A stretch of DNA of 64,000 bases from Arenibacter echinorum (GTDB lineage Bacteria; Bacteroidota; Bacteroidia; Flavobacteriales; Flavobacteriaceae): assembly GCF_003259375.1 (NCBI RefSeq), contig NZ_QLLN01000002.1, forward strand, positions 558,001 through 622,000, written 5' to 3'. How positions within the stretch are numbered: the stretch's first letter is position 1; each line of letters opens with the position of its first letter. Shown piece by piece: positions 21,624 through 30,428 of the stretch. The notes beneath the pieces are model-generated. The model searched no databases. It was not told the DNA's origin and was given only the letters and a program-made list of their open reading frames with translations. The position numbers were made by a program, and so were the translations under genes.

Positions 21624-24600
21624 TTGGATAATTATTATAATATTTTAGAAAAGCTTAATGCCTTTATTGCGAAGTTCTATACCAAGATGTTGCTTAAGGG
21701 CGTGCTTCTTTTTTTGGCCTTGGGATTGCTTTTCTTTTTGGTGGTATTGGGAATAGAATATTTTTTCTGGTTAAATTCTGTTGGCCGTTTAGTGCTTTTA
21801 GTGCTATTTGTTGGGGTTGAATTGTATTTGGTGTGGAAATTTATTTTTACGCCTTTATCGTTCTTGTTAAGATGGAAACGAGGTTTGAGCAATAAGGAGG
21901 CTTCTGTACTAATTGGCAAACATTTTCCAGAGGTCGACGATAAGCTTTTTAACCTTTTGGATTTAGCTGAAAGTAGTTCCAAGTCGGAATTGTTGTTGGC
22001 AAGTATTCAGCAAAGATCTGAGGATTTAAGTGTTGTACCTTTTGTTAAGGCTGTTGACTTGAAAGATAATATAGGTTATGCCAAGTATTTATTGCTTCCC
22101 CTTGTGGTTTTTAGTATAATTTGGGTTTCTGGGGATATAGCTTCGTATTTTGGTTCCTATAAAAGAGTTGTGAATTACGACCTGGCCTTTGAGCCTCCGG
22201 CGCCTTTTGCTTTTAAATTGCTTACTGCCAATTTGGATGTTCTTGAGGGAGAATCCTTGGATCTTTTGGTTACCACTGAGGGGCGTATTAAACCCGAAGG
22301 TATGTCTATAGTAGTTAATGGCGAAGAGTTTCTCCTGCAGGTTAAGGATGGGTTTTACCAATATGTATTTACGCCGCCCTTGGAGAGTACTGCTTTTTAT
22401 TTTGTGGCGAATGGTTTTAGGTCTAGGGAGTATTTTTTAAATGTACTCGCTGCTCCTAGTATAGTAGATTTTGATATGATTCTGGATTATCCTGAATATA
22501 CCAAAAAGAATGATGAAGTGATAAGAAGCACTGGCAATGCCGTTTTTCCAGAAGGCACTCGAGTTTCTTGGAGGATGAAGACTAGAACAACTGATGAGGT
22601 ACTTTTACGAGTAGGGGATAGTATTGAGAATTTTAATAGGTCAGGGGATGCATTTAGTTTAGACAAGCGTGTTTTTATGGATTTGGATTACGAATTGTCT
22701 ATTTCAAATGCCAACGTTGATAATTATGAGATTTTGGGATATCGCTTTACTGTGGTGAGGGATGCTTATCCCAGTTTACGTGTGGATCAGGTTCTTGATT
22801 CCTTAAACCCTAATTTGTCCTATTACGTGGGGGAGGCAACGGATGACTACCAATTAAATACTGTTAGATTGATTTATTACCAGAAAGGGCAGGATAATAA
22901 GAAGGTTTTGGTCCTGTCCAATCCAAATGTGAATTATAACAAGTTTTATTACACCTTTCCTTCAGGATTGGATTTGGTTGAAGGTGAGGCCTATGATTTC
23001 TATTTTGAAGTGGTGGACAATGATGCTATTCACAAGGGTAAAGTGACTAAAAGTCAAGTATTTAGCTCTAGTATGTTAAGTGGTAATCAGCTGAAAGATA
23101 AGGAGTTGGAGTTTCAAAGAGCTATTCTCAAGAATCTTGACAAGTCTTTGGAAATGTCCAAGGAGCAACAGAAGAGCTTAAAGGAGATTAATAGGCATGA
23201 AAGGGAAAATAGTGTCCTTAGTTTTTCAGATCAAAATAGAATTAAGGATTTTTTAAAGCAGCAGGAGCTTCAGGAGGATTTAATGAAGAAATTTAGCGGG
23301 CAATTAAAGGATAATCTTAAGAAATCGGAAGAAGACAGTAAATTAAAGAAATTACTTCAGGAGCGGCTGGAAAGACAGGAAATGCAGGCTAAGAAGAATG
23401 AAAGGCTGTTGGAGGAATTAAATAAGTTAGCAGAGAAGTTGGACAAAGATGAATTGGCTAGGCGCTTGGAGGAGCTAGGAAAGAAGCAGAGGAATGCGGA
23501 TCGTAACTTGGAACAGTTGTTGGAACTCACCAAAAGATATTATGTTCAGCAAAAGGCAAATCAATTGGGAGAAGATTTGGATAAGTTATCCAAAGAGCAG
23601 GAGGCTGTGGTAGAGAAGGAGTTGGGATTTGAACAAAAACGAAAGGATCAGGATAGTTTAAGATCTCAATTTGAGGAGATAAGTAAGGAGGTCGAGGAGT
23701 TGATGAAGGATATTTCTAGCCTAAGGAAGCCTTTGGATTTAAAGATTGATATGGGCAAGGTAGAGGAGGTAAAGAAGGATCAGGAAGATGCAATAGAGGA
23801 GCTTTCCAAGCAAGCCGAGGGTGATAAAACTAGCTCTGAAAAGGGAAAATCCAAACAAAAATCTGCTGCAAAGAAAATGAAAGAACTTTCGGAGGATTTG
23901 ATGTCCGCTGGTTCTGGTGGTGGAGGTGGATCTTCTACCGCTGAGGACGCGGAAATGTTAAGGCAATTATTGGATAATTTAATCACTTTTTCTTTTAAGC
24001 AGGAAGGTTTATATAAAAGTTTGGGACAGTCGGAATTGTCGGGTACCGTAAATACGGCTAGTATTAAAAAGCAGCAGGAATTAAGGGAATTGTTTAAACA
24101 CGTTGATGATAGTTTGTTTGCGTTATCCTTAAGGCAGGCAGAACTGTCTGAATTTGTAAATGAACAAATTACTGAAGTGTATTATAATTTGGACAAGGCC
24201 CTTGAGAGTATGGCAGAGAGCGAAATGTATCAAGGAGCTTCTTATCAAAAGTATGTTTTAAATGCCTCCAATAGTCTTAGCGATTTTTTGGCCAATGTTT
24301 TGGAGAATTTACAACAAAGTATGAGTCCCAGTTCGGGTAAAGGCCAGGGAAAGGGTTTTCAATTACCGGATATTATTTTGGGGCAGGAGAAGTTGGGGGA
24401 AAAAATGGGTGAAATGGGTAAAAAGGGATCTGAAGGTAAGAGTTCTGGTGATGGAAAGAAAGACGGTGGACAAGGAGAGAAGTCTGGAGAGAATGGTAGT
24501 GAAGGTGGGGATGGAAATGGTCAGGAAGGTGATAATGGAGATAAAGGTAGTGAGGGCAAAGGTAAAGGTACTAAGGAGGGTGAGGGCTCCAATAGTGGTG

Positions 24601-25076
24601 GTGGGGGAAAAGGAAGTGAGATGGGTACTGGAGGCAAGGAGGGTGGACCTAATGAGGACGAACTTAATGAAATATATGAAATTTATAAGGAACAACAATT
24701 GTTACGCGAGCAATTGGAAGAGCAATTAAAGAATCTTATAAATAATGATGACCGTAAGTTGGGTGAAAAATTGGTGCTGCAAATGGAGGATTTCGAGAAC
24801 GATTTATTGAGGAATGGGGTTACCCAGCAAACAATGAATAAGATGAACAATATTAACCGGGAAATGTTAAAGTTGGATAATGCCGCTTTAAAACAGGGAA
24901 AGACCAAGGAAAGGGAGAGCAATACTAATAATGATTCCTTTCAAAACCCTATTCTTACTAGGCCCTCAATATTAGATAATTATCGCAACGATGTGGAGAT
25001 TTTAAATAGACAAGCATTACCTTTGCAGCAAAATTTTCAGATTAGGGTTAAGGAATATTTTAAAATTGATGATTGA
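21624..25076 (+). CDS. DUF4175 family large membrane protein (TTG start)
   Basis: 1,150 aa. Two transmembrane segments lie near the N-terminus (about residues 24-46 and 53-72) and a third near 150-170. A periplasmic-type beta-rich region follows (about 180-480), then a long coiled coil (about 490-760) and a low-complexity Gly/Ser/Lys/Glu/Asp tract (about 915-1015). It ends in a helical region with QNPILTRPSILDNYRNDVEILNRQALPLQQ. This layout matches the flavobacterial DUF4175 family; its function is unknown. The only in-frame start that keeps the family N-terminus (MDNYYNILEKLNAFI) is TTG at 21624, since the ATG at 21614 is out of frame and stops at once. The stop overlaps ybeY, so the two are translationally coupled. 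Confidence 0.85.
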   Translation: MDNYYNILEKLNAFIAKFYTKMLLKGVLLFLALGLLFFLVVLGIEYFFWLNSVGRLVLLVLFVGVELYLVWKFIFTPLSFLLRWKRGLSNKEASVLIGKHFPEVDDKLFNLLDLAESSSKSELLLASIQQRSEDLSVVPFVKAVDLKDNIGYAKYLLLPLVVFSIIWVSGDIASYFGSYKRVVNYDLAFEPPAPFAFKLLTANLDVLEGESLDLLVTTEGRIKPEGMSIVVNGEEFLLQVKDGFYQYVFTPPLESTAFYFVANGFRSREYFLNVLAAPSIVDFDMILDYPEYTKKNDEVIRSTGNAVFPEGTRVSWRMKTRTTDEVLLRVGDSIENFNRSGDAFSLDKRVFMDLDYELSISNANVDNYEILGYRFTVVRDAYPSLRVDQVLDSLNPNLSYYVGEATDDYQLNTVRLIYYQKGQDNKKVLVLSNPNVNYNKFYYTFPSGLDLVEGEAYDFYFEVVDNDAIHKGKVTKSQVFSSSMLSGNQLKDKELEFQRAILKNLDKSLEMSKEQQKSLKEINRHERENSVLSFSDQNRIKDFLKQQELQEDLMKKFSGQLKDNLKKSEEDSKLKKLLQERLERQEMQAKKNERLLEELNKLAEKLDKDELARRLEELGKKQRNADRNLEQLLELTKRYYVQQKANQLGEDLDKLSKEQEAVVEKELGFEQKRKDQDSLRSQFEEISKEVEELMKDISSLRKPLDLKIDMGKVEEVKKDQEDAIEELSKQAEGDKTSSEKGKSKQKSAAKKMKELSEDLMSAGSGGGGGSSTAEDAEMLRQLLDNLITFSFKQEGLYKSLGQSELSGTVNTASIKKQQELRELFKHVDDSLFALSLRQAELSEFVNEQITEVYYNLDKALESMAESEMYQGASYQKYVLNASNSLSDFLANVLENLQQSMSPSSGKGQGKGFQLPDIILGQEKLGEKMGEMGKKGSEGKSSGDGKKDGGQGEKSGENGSEGGDGNGQEGDNGDKGSEGKGKGTKEGEGSNSGGGGKGSEMGTGGKEGGPNEDELNEIYEIYKEQQLLREQLEEQLKNLINNDDRKLGEKLVLQMEDFENDLLRNGVTQQTMNKMNNINREMLKLDNAALKQGKTKERESNTNNDSFQNPILTRPSILDNYRNDVEILNRQALPLQQNFQIRVKEYFKIDD

Positions 25077-25488
25077 TTTTCACTATGAGACGGATTTTAG
25101 CATAGATGCTGAAACCAAGTTTGCCGATTGGATTAGTAGGATAGTGCTTTCTGAGGACGAAAGTTATAGTCAATTGGATTTTATTTTTTGCGATGATGAA
25201 TATCTTCTAAAGATAAACCAAGACTATCTTAATCATGACACCTATACTGATATTATTACTTTTCCTTATGAGGATAATAATGGAATAGCAGGTGACATCT
25301 TTATTTCTGTTGAACGTGTCAGGGATAATGCTTCTGAGTATGGTGTTGATTTTGATACTGAATTAAAACGAGTCATGGCTCATGGGGTGTTGCATCTTAT
25401 AGGGTATGGTGACAAGAGTGAAGAGGAGGCCTCGCAAATGAGGTTAAAGGAAGACGAAAAAATTAAATTGTTCCACGTGGAACATTGA
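25069..25488 (+). CDS. ybeY: Endoribonuclease YbeY (rRNA maturation)
   Basis: 139 aa from the ATG at 25069, which overlaps the DUF4175 stop by 8 bp (a TTG one codon earlier is possible). YbeY is a zinc-dependent RNase involved in 16S rRNA 3'-end maturation and ribosome quality control. Conserved features are NHDTYTDIITFPY (residues about 55-67), GDIFIS, and the metal motif HGVLHLIGYGD with His105 and His109. The third ligand position is D/K-rich rather than His, as I recall for Bacteroidota members. The last codons (FHVEH) are written by a parS-like palindrome. mnmG begins 6 bp later. Confidence 0.93.
   Translation: MIDFHYETDFSIDAETKFADWISRIVLSEDESYSQLDFIFCDDEYLLKINQDYLNHDTYTDIITFPYEDNNGIAGDIFISVERVRDNASEYGVDFDTELKRVMAHGVLHLIGYGDKSEEEASQMRLKEDEKIKLFHVEH
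25469..25484. promoter_or_regulatory. parS-like palindrome 1 (inside ybeY)
   Basis: TGTTCCACGTGGAACA is a perfect 16-bp inverted repeat. It differs from the well-known B. subtilis parS (TGTTCCACGTGAAACA) by one base, which makes it fully symmetric. ParB would bind it and it would seed the chromosome-partition complex. It lies within the last codons of ybeY. Confidence 0.8.
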
Positions 25489-25494
25489 AAAGTT

Positions 25495-27363
25495 ATGTTT
25501 GAAAAGGAATATGATGTTATAGTGGTTGGTGCAGGTCATGCTGGAGCGGAAGCTGCTGCTGCTGCCGCCAATTTGGGTTCTAAAACCTTGTTGGTTACTA
25601 TGAACTTGCAGACTATTGGACAGATGTCTTGTAATCCTGCCATGGGTGGAATTGCTAAGGGACAAATTGTTCGGGAGATAGATGCTCTTGGCGGATATAG
25701 TGGTATTGTTAGCGACAAGAGTGCCATACAGTTTAAAATGCTTAATAAAAGCAAAGGTCCAGCCATGTGGAGTCCTAGGACTCAAAATGACAGAATGCGG
25801 TTTGCTGAGGAATGGCGTATGGCCTTGGAGAATACTCCAAATGTTGATTTTTATCAGGAAATGGTTTCTGGTCTTTTAATAGAAAATGGTCGTGCTGTTG
25901 GGGTGAAGACCTCTTTAGGAATTGACATTAGGTCCAAGTCCGTTGTGCTTACTAATGGTACTTTCTTAAATGGCTTAATTCATATAGGAAACAAGCAATT
26001 TGGTGGTGGTAGAGCCGGTGAAAAAGCGGCTACTGGTATTACTGAACAATTGGTGGAATTAGGATTCGAAAGTGGAAGAATGAAGACTGGAACACCCCCT
26101 AGGGTGGACGGGAGATCTTTGGATTATTCGGTTATGATTCCCCAGCCTGGTGATCTAATTCCTGAAAAATTTTCCTATTCCGATACCAAGGCATTGTCCC
26201 ATCAACGGGATTGTTATATGACCCATACTAGTCTTTTGGTTCACGATTTGCTACGGGAAGGTTTTGATCGTTCTCCTATGTTCAACGGTAGGATTAAGAG
26301 TTTGGGGCCAAGATATTGTCCTTCTATTGAAGATAAGATCAATAGGTTTGCAGATAAGGATAGTCATCAGCTTTTTGTTGAACCTGAGGGCTGGAATACG
26401 GTAGAGGTTTATGTAAATGGTTTTTCAACTTCACTTCCTGAGGATGTTCAGTATAAAGCTTTAAAATCTGTAAAAGGGTTTGAGAATGTAAAATTCTTTA
26501 GGCCTGGCTATGCCATCGAATATGATTATTTTCCACCAACACAATTGAAGCATACCTTAGAAACCAAGCTTATTGAGAATCTTTATTTTGCAGGTCAAAT
26601 TAATGGAACTACAGGGTATGAGGAGGCTGCTTCCCAAGGATTAATGGCTGGGATAAATGCTCATTTAAAAATAAATGAAAAGGAGGCTTTTATACTGAAT
26701 AGGGATGAAGCTTACATTGGGGTATTGGTAGATGATCTCATTACAAAGGGTACGGAGGAGCCATATCGTATGTTTACTTCTAGGGCAGAATATAGGACGC
26801 TTTTGCGACAGGATAATGCTGATTTAAGACTTACACCTAGAAGTTTTGAAATGGGATTGGCTAAGAAGGATAGGTTGGAAAAGATGGAGGAGAAGGAGCG
26901 TAAATCAACTGCTTTCGTAGAATTTTTTAGGGAAACCAGTTTTAAGCCAGAAGAGATTAATCCTATTTTAGAGGAGTTGGATTCGTCAACTGTAAAGCAA
27001 CCGGATAAGATGTTTAAAGTGTTTTCAAGACCCAAAGTAACCATGGAGCACATGATGCAATTGGAAGGCGTTTCTGAATTTGTTTCAGATAACAATTTGG
27101 ATAGGGAGGTACTGGAACAGGCAGAAATTCAGGTTAAATATTCTGGGTATATTGCCAAGGAAAAGAACAATGCGGATAAATTGCAGCGACTTGAAAATAT
27201 CAAAATTCCAAAGGGTTTTGATTATAGCAAGCTTAAATCCCTCTCCTATGAGGCCAGAGAAAAGCTTAAGGCAATACAGCCTGTGACTATCTCCCAAGCA
27301 TCTAGAATCAGTGGGGTTTCTCCAAGCGATATTAGTGTATTGCTGGTCTATATGGGACGATAA
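25495..27363 (+). CDS. mnmG: tRNA uridine-5-carboxymethylaminomethyl modification enzyme MnmG (GidA)
   Basis: 622 aa, full length for the family. With MnmE it installs the cmnm5 group on U34 of certain tRNAs, using FAD and NADH. The FAD-binding GxGxxG is GAGHAG at residues 12-17. The family signatures NPAMGGIAKG and GTFLNG are present, as are the GGGRAGE motif, GQINGTTGYEEAASQG near residues 365-380, and the C-terminal helical domain (ISQASRISGVSPSDISVLLVY) that contacts MnmE. It is flanked by two parS-like sites, in keeping with the frequent location of gidA near the replication origin. A terminator follows at 27459. Confidence 0.97.
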   Translation: MFEKEYDVIVVGAGHAGAEAAAAAANLGSKTLLVTMNLQTIGQMSCNPAMGGIAKGQIVREIDALGGYSGIVSDKSAIQFKMLNKSKGPAMWSPRTQNDRMRFAEEWRMALENTPNVDFYQEMVSGLLIENGRAVGVKTSLGIDIRSKSVVLTNGTFLNGLIHIGNKQFGGGRAGEKAATGITEQLVELGFESGRMKTGTPPRVDGRSLDYSVMIPQPGDLIPEKFSYSDTKALSHQRDCYMTHTSLLVHDLLREGFDRSPMFNGRIKSLGPRYCPSIEDKINRFADKDSHQLFVEPEGWNTVEVYVNGFSTSLPEDVQYKALKSVKGFENVKFFRPGYAIEYDYFPPTQLKHTLETKLIENLYFAGQINGTTGYEEAASQGLMAGINAHLKINEKEAFILNRDEAYIGVLVDDLITKGTEEPYRMFTSRAEYRTLLRQDNADLRLTPRSFEMGLAKKDRLEKMEEKERKSTAFVEFFRETSFKPEEINPILEELDSSTVKQPDKMFKVFSRPKVTMEHMMQLEGVSEFVSDNNLDREVLEQAEIQVKYSGYIAKEKNNADKLQRLENIKIPKGFDYSKLKSLSYEAREKLKAIQPVTISQASRISGVSPSDISVLLVYMGR

Positions 27364-27380
27364 ATTTGGATTGAAATCCA

Positions 27381-27400
27381 AATGTTCCACGTGGAACATT
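27381..27400. promoter_or_regulatory. parS-like palindrome 2 (after mnmG)
   Basis: AATGTTCCACGTGGAACATT is a 20-bp perfect inverted repeat containing the same 16-bp core as the site in ybeY, 1,914 bp away. It starts 18 bp after the mnmG stop and overlaps a second small inverted repeat (ATTTGGATT / AATCCAAAT, 27364-27383). Confidence 0.8.
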
Positions 27401-27458
27401 GATTAATTTTATGCGTTTTAATGACTATTTAGGGAACCAAAGATTTGGTTTTACAGAG

Positions 27459-27495
27459 AGGTGTTTGTCAAGATAAATTGGCAAGCACCTTTTTT
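27459..27495 (+). terminator. Terminator after mnmG
   Basis: The 11-bp stem AGGTGTTTGTC / GGCAAGCACCT (two G-U pairs) has a 10-nt loop and is followed at once by a T-tract. It should end the DUF4175-ybeY-mnmG transcript. Confidence 0.85.
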
Positions 27496-28008
27496 ATGCT
27501 TCTATTGTATATGCTGTTTGGGCAAAAAAAATTAATTAAAGGCTAAAACTACTGGTGAATATTATCTCAGAATTATCTAAGTACGATCATGCTATTGTTT
27601 GTATTTTCAGATTTGGGATTATCTTGCAAAAATGACATTTAGAGGTTGCGGATTTATACGTGTAGTTGTTTGAATTGTACTATTATTTTTAGAAGTTTAA
27701 AATTTATATTGTGGTCATATTAATGTTATTTGAAGCAAGAAAGAGAGAATATGAACTTGATTTTTTTTGAACCTTTTGGAAACTTATCGGACCAAGTCTA
27801 TTTTAAATTTGTTTTCACCTTTAGACTATTTAGGATCGAAAATTTTAGTTATAAAGTTTGTTTTAAATGGAAGTTAATCAACATTTTTTTGGGTTAGGGT
27901 AGTGCAGTTATAATAGCTGAAATCTTCCTGCCGATTCACTTTTATAGACTACGGTTTTGAAGTATCTTCGTTGCTTATTAAAATAATTATTATCGGCCTA
28001 ACAGAATT
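27496..28008. other. 513-bp AT-rich gap upstream of the methyltransferase gene
   Basis: No gene is seen. A near-consensus -7 element (TATCTTCG, one mismatch) at about 27962-27969 could drive the methyltransferase gene. The rest is AT-rich with no clear structure. Confidence 0.35.
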
Positions 28009-28842
28009 ATGAAGCTTTATTTGGAAACCAAGGATTATACCCTCACTGGAGAGTCGTTTAAATTGTTGCATGATCCGGTTTTGGATATGTTGATTACAGA
28101 ACCACAACCTGATAATCTTGGGCGGTATTATGAAAGCGAAGATTACATTTCCCATACCGATGCCAAGAAGTCCTTGGTGGATAAAATGTATCATACGGTA
28201 AAAGGTTACAATCTTAAAAGTAAGCTTTCGCTAATTAATTCCTATGCGGGTACGGATAAAACAATTTTGGATGTAGGAGCCGGTACTGGAGATTTTTTGG
28301 CCTTAGCTAAGAAATGTGGCTGGGAAGCTTCCGGGGTAGAACCTAATGAATTGGCAAGGCTTAAAGCAAAGGAAAAAGGTGTAGAGCTATTGGAGGATAT
28401 GAACTCTCTTCCTGCGGGTCAGAAATTTGATGTTATAACCCTTTGGCATGTTTTGGAGCATTTGCCAAATCTGGATGAACAGATTAGCAAGTTGGTAGGA
28501 CTCCTATCTGATTCGGGAACGCTTATTGTCGCTGTTCCTAATTTCAAATCTTATGATGCGGCTTACTACAAACAATTTTGGGCAGCGTACGATGTGCCCA
28601 GACATCTCTGGCATTTTTCTCAAAAGAGTGTTGAGGGGATCTTTGCAAAACACGGAATGAAATTGGTGCGGACCAAGCCCATGTTTTTTGATGCCTTCTA
28701 TGTTTCCCTTTTGTCGGAGAAATATAAAAATGGTAAACAGAAATTTTTGAGTGCGTTTGGGATTGGGCTTATGTCCAATATTCGGGCTTTGGGCACTAAG
28801 GAGTTTTCTTCGTTGATTTATGTACTTAAGAGGGCGCAATAG
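28009..28842 (+). CDS. Class I SAM-dependent methyltransferase
   Basis: 277 aa, methyltransferase-23 type. The SAM-binding motif I is ILDVGAGTGDFL (residues about 85-96). The acidic motif II is SGVEPNE, and the ITLWHVLEHLPN segment follows near residue 145. VPRHLWHFSQKSV near residue 195 is a recurrent feature of this subgroup. Substrate is unknown. It sits between mnmG and an OmpH-like gene, an arrangement I recall as common in Flavobacteriia. A role in small-molecule or envelope-glycan methylation is possible but unproven. Confidence 0.85.
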   Translation: MKLYLETKDYTLTGESFKLLHDPVLDMLITEPQPDNLGRYYESEDYISHTDAKKSLVDKMYHTVKGYNLKSKLSLINSYAGTDKTILDVGAGTGDFLALAKKCGWEASGVEPNELARLKAKEKGVELLEDMNSLPAGQKFDVITLWHVLEHLPNLDEQISKLVGLLSDSGTLIVAVPNFKSYDAAYYKQFWAAYDVPRHLWHFSQKSVEGIFAKHGMKLVRTKPMFFDAFYVSLLSEKYKNGKQKFLSAFGIGLMSNIRALGTKEFSSLIYVLKRAQ

Positions 28843-29106
28843 CTGTTTTAAGGCCCTCTAAGAGGGTTTCCCCTAGTGAAACGACTTAAGGCATTAAGCT
28901 CTTGAGAAAGGCTAATTCCGGCTAGATTTAGATAACATTTAACATAAGATATGCTGATATAAAAATCATTTGTTATCAATTTTGTCTATCGTTGTTGCTT
29001 GTGAAGGTTTTACTAACCGTGTTCGTGTTTTAGGGCGGTATTAGATTCAATGGAACTCGCTGTTAGGAATAATAATAATTTTTCTATTATTCTAAAAAAG
29101 CTTTTC

Positions 29107-29114
29107 TATTTTTG
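29107..29114 (+). promoter_or_regulatory. Bacteroidota -7 promoter element for the OmpH-like gene
   Basis: TATTTTTG matches TAnnTTTG and lies 23 bp before the ATG; a purine-rich AAAGAGAAA sits just before the start codon. Confidence 0.5.
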
Positions 29115-29137
29115 CCCAAATTTAAACTAAAGAGAAA

Positions 29138-29644
29138 ATGAAAAAATTAGTTTTGGCGTTGGTATTAATAGGAGCAATATCATGCCAACAAGAAAAAATA
29201 GCCTTTGTGGATAATGTGAAGTTAATGGATACTTATCAGGAGAAAGTAGATATTGAGGCTAAATTCAAAACAAGAACTGAAACTTTTGGCAAAAAGAGGG
29301 ACAGTATTTCCCAAGCTTTTCAAATGGAGGCCCAAGCATTTCAGGCCAAGGCACAAAAAATGGCCCAGGCCAAAGCTCAAGAGGAATATGGTCAATTGCA
29401 GCAGCGTAGTCAGTTCATTGGGCAACAGTTGCAACAAGAAGAACAGCAATTGCAGATGCTGGGCCAAACAGAGATGGATAGCTTGGTGTCTAAGGTGAAA
29501 AAGGAAATCAAGGCCTATGGAGAATCGAATGGCTATTCCTTTATTTTAACCGGTGGGGACGGGGGTAGTGTACTTTACGGGAAAGAAGCAAATAACGTTA
29601 CCGATGCCATCGTTAAAATTTTAAATGATAATTACAAGAAATAG
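29138..29644 (+). CDS. OmpH/Skp-family periplasmic chaperone-like lipoprotein
   Basis: 168 aa. A lipoprotein signal peptide ends in the lipobox IGAISC (Cys16), so it should be lipid-anchored. The OmpH signature IAFVDNVKLMDTYQEK follows. A long Gln/Ala/Lys-rich coiled coil occupies residues about 35-115. The C-terminal YSFILTGGDGGSVLYGKEANNVTDAIVKILN is characteristic of OmpH/Skp (the LYG...DIT..V...LN pattern). Skp proteins hold unfolded outer-membrane proteins in the periplasm; the lipid anchor makes this a variant. It has its own promoter-like element and a strong terminator. Confidence 0.88.
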   Translation: MKKLVLALVLIGAISCQQEKIAFVDNVKLMDTYQEKVDIEAKFKTRTETFGKKRDSISQAFQMEAQAFQAKAQKMAQAKAQEEYGQLQQRSQFIGQQLQQEEQQLQMLGQTEMDSLVSKVKKEIKAYGESNGYSFILTGGDGGSVLYGKEANNVTDAIVKILNDNYKK

Positions 29645-29682
29645 TAATTTATAAGTGGCGCCTTTCATAGGGGCGCATTGGA

Positions 29683-29716
29683 AAAACCTTCGAAGATTAA
29701 TTCGAAGGTTTTTTAT
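29683..29716 (+). terminator. Terminator after the OmpH-like gene
   Basis: The perfect 12-bp stem AAAACCTTCGAA / TTCGAAGGTTTT with a 6-nt loop is followed by more T. The A-run on the left also makes it usable in the other direction. Confidence 0.9.
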
Positions 29717-30428
29717 TTTGAAGTAGAAGCAAAGTTTCTTAAGACATCTTTTCCCCTGTTCTAAATTTGCTCTTTTGTGTAAGTTAGAAGTGGTTTTATA
29801 AATTTGCTATTTGGTGTTTTTCGTTGATTAGGGAGTCAGACTTCTATAATTGAAGTTTTCCAGGTGAGGATTCTGTATAATGGAAATTCAGCTTAAACTA
29901 AAAAAATGAATATTCATTTAGTTATTCGAGATTATACCAAAACTTATGAAATGATGTAATTAGGGATGAAAATAAACCGAATTATCGAATTTTATTTTTG
30001 GCGTTTTCTTTAGAAATTGAAAGGTTGACCCTCCTGGAATTCCTATATTCTATTATCACAAAATGATTGGGCACCGTGCAATTTAATTAACTTCAGGTTT
30101 GTTTAATGATATAAGCCTAATAGTCTAAAGAAATGCTTAGATAAGCCATATTACCTCTTAAAATCCAATGCTTAAGCCAACCAAACAGTCGGTTGCAGGA
30201 ATATAAAAGTCCGCAAGAGACAAAATCTGCACCTTGGTCGGTATATTGGGCCACCTTAGCTGTATATTTTAATTGGAAAGTCTTTTCTTCCGTATAGATA
30301 ACCGACTTATTAGTTTATTTTTGAATAAACTGAAGATTCAATTGCATACTTGCCGTAATGAAATTGAATGGCCATCGACTATACATAGACGTAGGTTTTT
30401 AGCCTAGGAATATGCAACTTTAGAATCA
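29717..30428. other. Long gap before the arsenosugar-type genes
   Basis: No intact gene is seen. A TAnnTTTG match (TATTTTTG at 29993-30000) has no start codon close downstream. A start-less minus-strand reading frame at about 30126-30330 is listed separately as a possible gene remnant. Confidence 0.4.
30126..30330 (-). pseudogene. Possible C-terminal remnant of an unidentified protein
   Basis: On the minus strand an open stretch of about 63 codons runs from just after a stop at about 30316 down to a TAG at 30126-30128, with no ATG upstream. The translation is protein-like (YTEEKTFQLKYTAKVAQYTD, then WLKHWILRGNMAYLSISLDY). Its layout faintly recalls the C-terminal end of some GT2 glycosyltransferases, but similarity cannot be tested here. 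Stops in all frames just upstream suggest decay if it is real. It could also be chance. Confidence 0.25.

Noticed and set aside
28849-28870. Terminator after the methyltransferase gene
   Set aside because: CCCTCT/AGAGGG has almost no loop and no following T-tract.
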